A stretch of DNA of 19,935 nt from positions 1 to 19,935 of the forward strand of contig WTGR01000229.1 of assembly GCA_011523485.1 (NCBI GenBank), given 5' to 3'. Under the pieces are notes generated by a model. The model was not told the origin of the DNA and did not search any database. It worked only from the letters and a program-made list of their open reading frames with translations. A program made the translations under genes and the position numbers. How positions within the stretch are numbered: position 1 is the stretch's first letter; every line of letters begins with the position of its first letter. Below, piece by piece: positions 18,606-19,935 of the stretch. The stretch is from Acidobacteriota bacterium (GTDB lineage Bacteria; Acidobacteriota; Vicinamibacteria; Vicinamibacterales; UBA8438).

Positions 18606-19589
18606 CTACCGGGACTCCTGCTGCGCGGCGGCCGCCGCCTTCCGCTCGTCCGCGCGCGTCCCCGAGAGGATCCCCTCCAGCGAGTAGTTCCCCTCGTGGC
18701 AGGCGTACTCGAAGAGCGGCAGCTCATTCAGCCGCATCGGCACCTGCGCCGTCCAGGGCGCCGTCCAGGTCCCCGGATCGGTGACCGTGAACTCGTAGAG
18801 CAGCGTGTCGGCGTCGACGCGGGTGAACCGCTCGATCAGGTGCCGGTCCGGCGACGTCCCCCGCCAACTGTGCTTGGCGCTGAAGTCGACGGTCTCGACC
18901 ACCAGCGTGTCGCCCTCCCAGTGGGCGCGCGACTCGCCCGTCCACGAATCGATGCCCGGCCGCGCCCGGCCGTCGAGCGGGATGATGCGCGAGTCGTGCA
19001 CCATCTCGTTGAGCACGACCACGTGGTCCTCCGTCTGGAAGAGCTGCATGTTCTGGTTGTAGCCGCCCGGGGTCATCGGCGGCCCCTGGTTGAAGCCGAG
19101 GATGCAGCGGTCGAACGAGCTGCGGTCGAGCCACGAGTCGGCCGGATGCTCCGCCCGGCGAACCCGCCGCGCTTCGGCGCGCTGCTGCCCGGCTTCCGAC
19201 AACGGGGGCATGCGCCCGTTCGGCGGATCGATGATCAGCGACGTGCGCCGGGTCTCGATGACGTTCGTGCCGCGATCCATCCAGAAGTTGTTGTACGCGC
19301 CCACGCTGCCGCCCGCCTCGGTCCGGCGCGCGTCGGCCTCCCAGAGCTCGATCTCCCGGGCCACGGCCGCCTGCTCGCGGCTCGCCGCCTCTTCCTCGGT
19401 CAGGAATTCCTGGTTCCCCAGATCCTCGGGCCGCTGCAGCGGGGTGATCGTGCGGAAGTCCCACACGCCCTGCAGATCCGGCGCGCCCCACGGCGTCCGG
19501 GGCGCCTCGTCCTGCGCGGCAGCGGGCGCCGCCAGCAGCGGAACGAGCAGCATCGCGGTCAACGCCGCCACCAGATACGTGCCTCTCAT
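18606..19589 (-). CDS. Secreted protein of unknown function, 'PDLQGVWDF' type
   Basis: I do not know a function. The 327-residue protein has a clean signal peptide (MRGTYLVAALTAMLLVPLLA, cleavage near residue 25 after PAAA). The mature part opens RTPWGAPDLQGVWDFRTITPLQRP (31-54), then FLTEEEAASREQ, a mid-region with RTSLIIDPPNGRMPPLS (115-131) and HWEGDTLVVETVDFSAKHSW (223-242), and a C-terminus with TLLYEFTVTDPGTWTAPWTAQVPM (262-285). From memory this style is common as multi-copy secreted proteins in acidobacterial genomes. No catalytic residues can be named. ATG 19589 is chosen for the signal peptide and a strong Shine-Dalgarno (GGGAGGT) just before it; the frame extends upstream to 19640 without support. 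It is convergent with tRNA-Leu. Confidence 0.85.
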   Translation of the reverse strand: MRGTYLVAALTAMLLVPLLAAPAAAQDEAPRTPWGAPDLQGVWDFRTITPLQRPEDLGNQEFLTEEEAASREQAAVAREIELWEADARRTEAGGSVGAYNNFWMDRGTNVIETRRTSLIIDPPNGRMPPLSEAGQQRAEARRVRRAEHPADSWLDRSSFDRCILGFNQGPPMTPGGYNQNMQLFQTEDHVVVLNEMVHDSRIIPLDGRARPGIDSWTGESRAHWEGDTLVVETVDFSAKHSWRGTSPDRHLIERFTRVDADTLLYEFTVTDPGTWTAPWTAQVPMRLNELPLFEYACHEGNYSLEGILSGTRADERKAAAAAQQESR

Positions 19590-19812
19590 CGCTACCTCCC
19601 TGGACACGGCAGTCGCCCTGCCAGCCGATTCCCGGATCAACCCCTATCCCCGCCACGATAGCCGACACCCGCGGCCGGCGCAACAGCACCGCGGCAACCG
19701 GCGCCTCCCGCGGCCGCCGGTGTCGCCGGGAACACCGTTTCGCCGATTCCGTTGGTGCGTATCCGCACGGAGTACGGCATCATGAGGCGCACTAGCCAAA
19801 GGAGCGAACGCC
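19590..19812. other. Divergent intergenic region between two secreted-protein genes
   Basis: This 223-nt stretch should hold promoters for both flanking genes. A 7-bp stem (ACCGGCG 19697-19703 with CGCCGGT 19715-19721) and a short imperfect palindrome near 19757-19776 are visible. No convincing -10/-35 pair stands out. The short ORFs crossing the region are not supported by codon pattern or starts. Confidence 0.35.
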
Positions 19813-19935
19813 ATGCTGAGAACACTGACCCCGGCGTGTGCCGGCATCTTCCTCGTGCTGCTGTGGCTCTCCGGGGGCGGCGCCGCCCGACCCGGCATCG
19901 AGGCCGAGCTCGCCGCGGCCGGGCAGGAGCAGGAG
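19813..19935 (+). CDS. Start of a probable secreted or membrane protein (cut by window edge)
   Basis: Only the first 41 codons are present: MLRTLTPACAGIFLVLLWLSGGG and onward, a signal peptide or membrane anchor followed by a polar stretch ending in QEQE. A good Shine-Dalgarno (AAAGGAG, 8 nt before ATG) supports the start. It is divergent from the 18606 gene. The family cannot be told from this fragment. Confidence 0.65.
   Translation, partial: MLRTLTPACAGIFLVLLWLSGGGAARPGIEAELAAAGQEQE

Noticed and set aside
18332..18727. 131-residue minus-strand ORF ending GGFEPPRA
   Set aside because: It runs antisense through tRNA-Leu; this ending is the usual spurious translation of a tRNA reverse strand, and it overlaps the well-supported 18606 gene.

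Overview
This window is GC-rich bacterial chromosome made mostly of housekeeping genes. It looks like Acidobacteriota, perhaps a Vicinamibacteria-like lineage. That placement is an inference from high GC, the block mreB-mreC-mreD-mrdA-rodA-rng, and a secreted protein opening 'WGAPDLQGVWDF', a style I associate with acidobacterial genomes. No 16S or other taxonomic marker is present. I see no CRISPR array, prophage, insertion sequence or defence island.

Layout. (1) 1-3415, minus strand: nupC (nucleoside transporter), mtnA (methionine salvage) and tsaD (tRNA t6A synthesis, cut by the window edge). (2) 3507-5405, plus strand: an unknown small membrane protein, a DinB-family protein, a short MGMT-family protein with an intact PCHRV cysteine motif, and an unknown secreted protein. 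(3) 5410-13818, minus strand: the cell-shape operon, transcribed as GGDEF diguanylate cyclase > mreB > mreC > mreD > mrdA (PBP2) > rodA > rng (RNase E/G). The mreC/mreD, mreD/mrdA and mrdA/rodA junctions overlap by 1-4 nt, suggesting translational coupling. (4) 14043-15968, plus strand: a PpiD/SurA-like periplasmic foldase, divergent from the shape operon. (5) 16024-18189, minus strand: sppA (protease IV), divergent from tRNA-Leu(CAG). (6) 18606-19935: an unknown secreted protein on the minus strand, divergent from the start of another probable secreted protein that leaves the window.

The most unusual feature is a pair of exact tandem duplications about 10 kb apart. A 158-bp unit is repeated inside rng and shifts the frame, breaking the gene. 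A 423-bp unit is repeated in frame inside sppA and adds 141 residues. Both have a 3-bp match at the junction. They are either recent real duplications or assembly errors, and the sequence alone cannot decide.

A second pattern is translation initiation. Four genes (mtnA, the DinB-family gene, the 4935 gene and ppiD) have a -10-like TANNNT box ending 6-8 nt before ATG and no Shine-Dalgarno, which suggests leaderless mRNAs. Others (nupC, sppA, and the 18606 and 19813 genes) have clear Shine-Dalgarno sequences. I found no obviously new multi-gene system; the duplications, the leaderless starts and the diguanylate cyclase heading the mre operon deserve follow-up.
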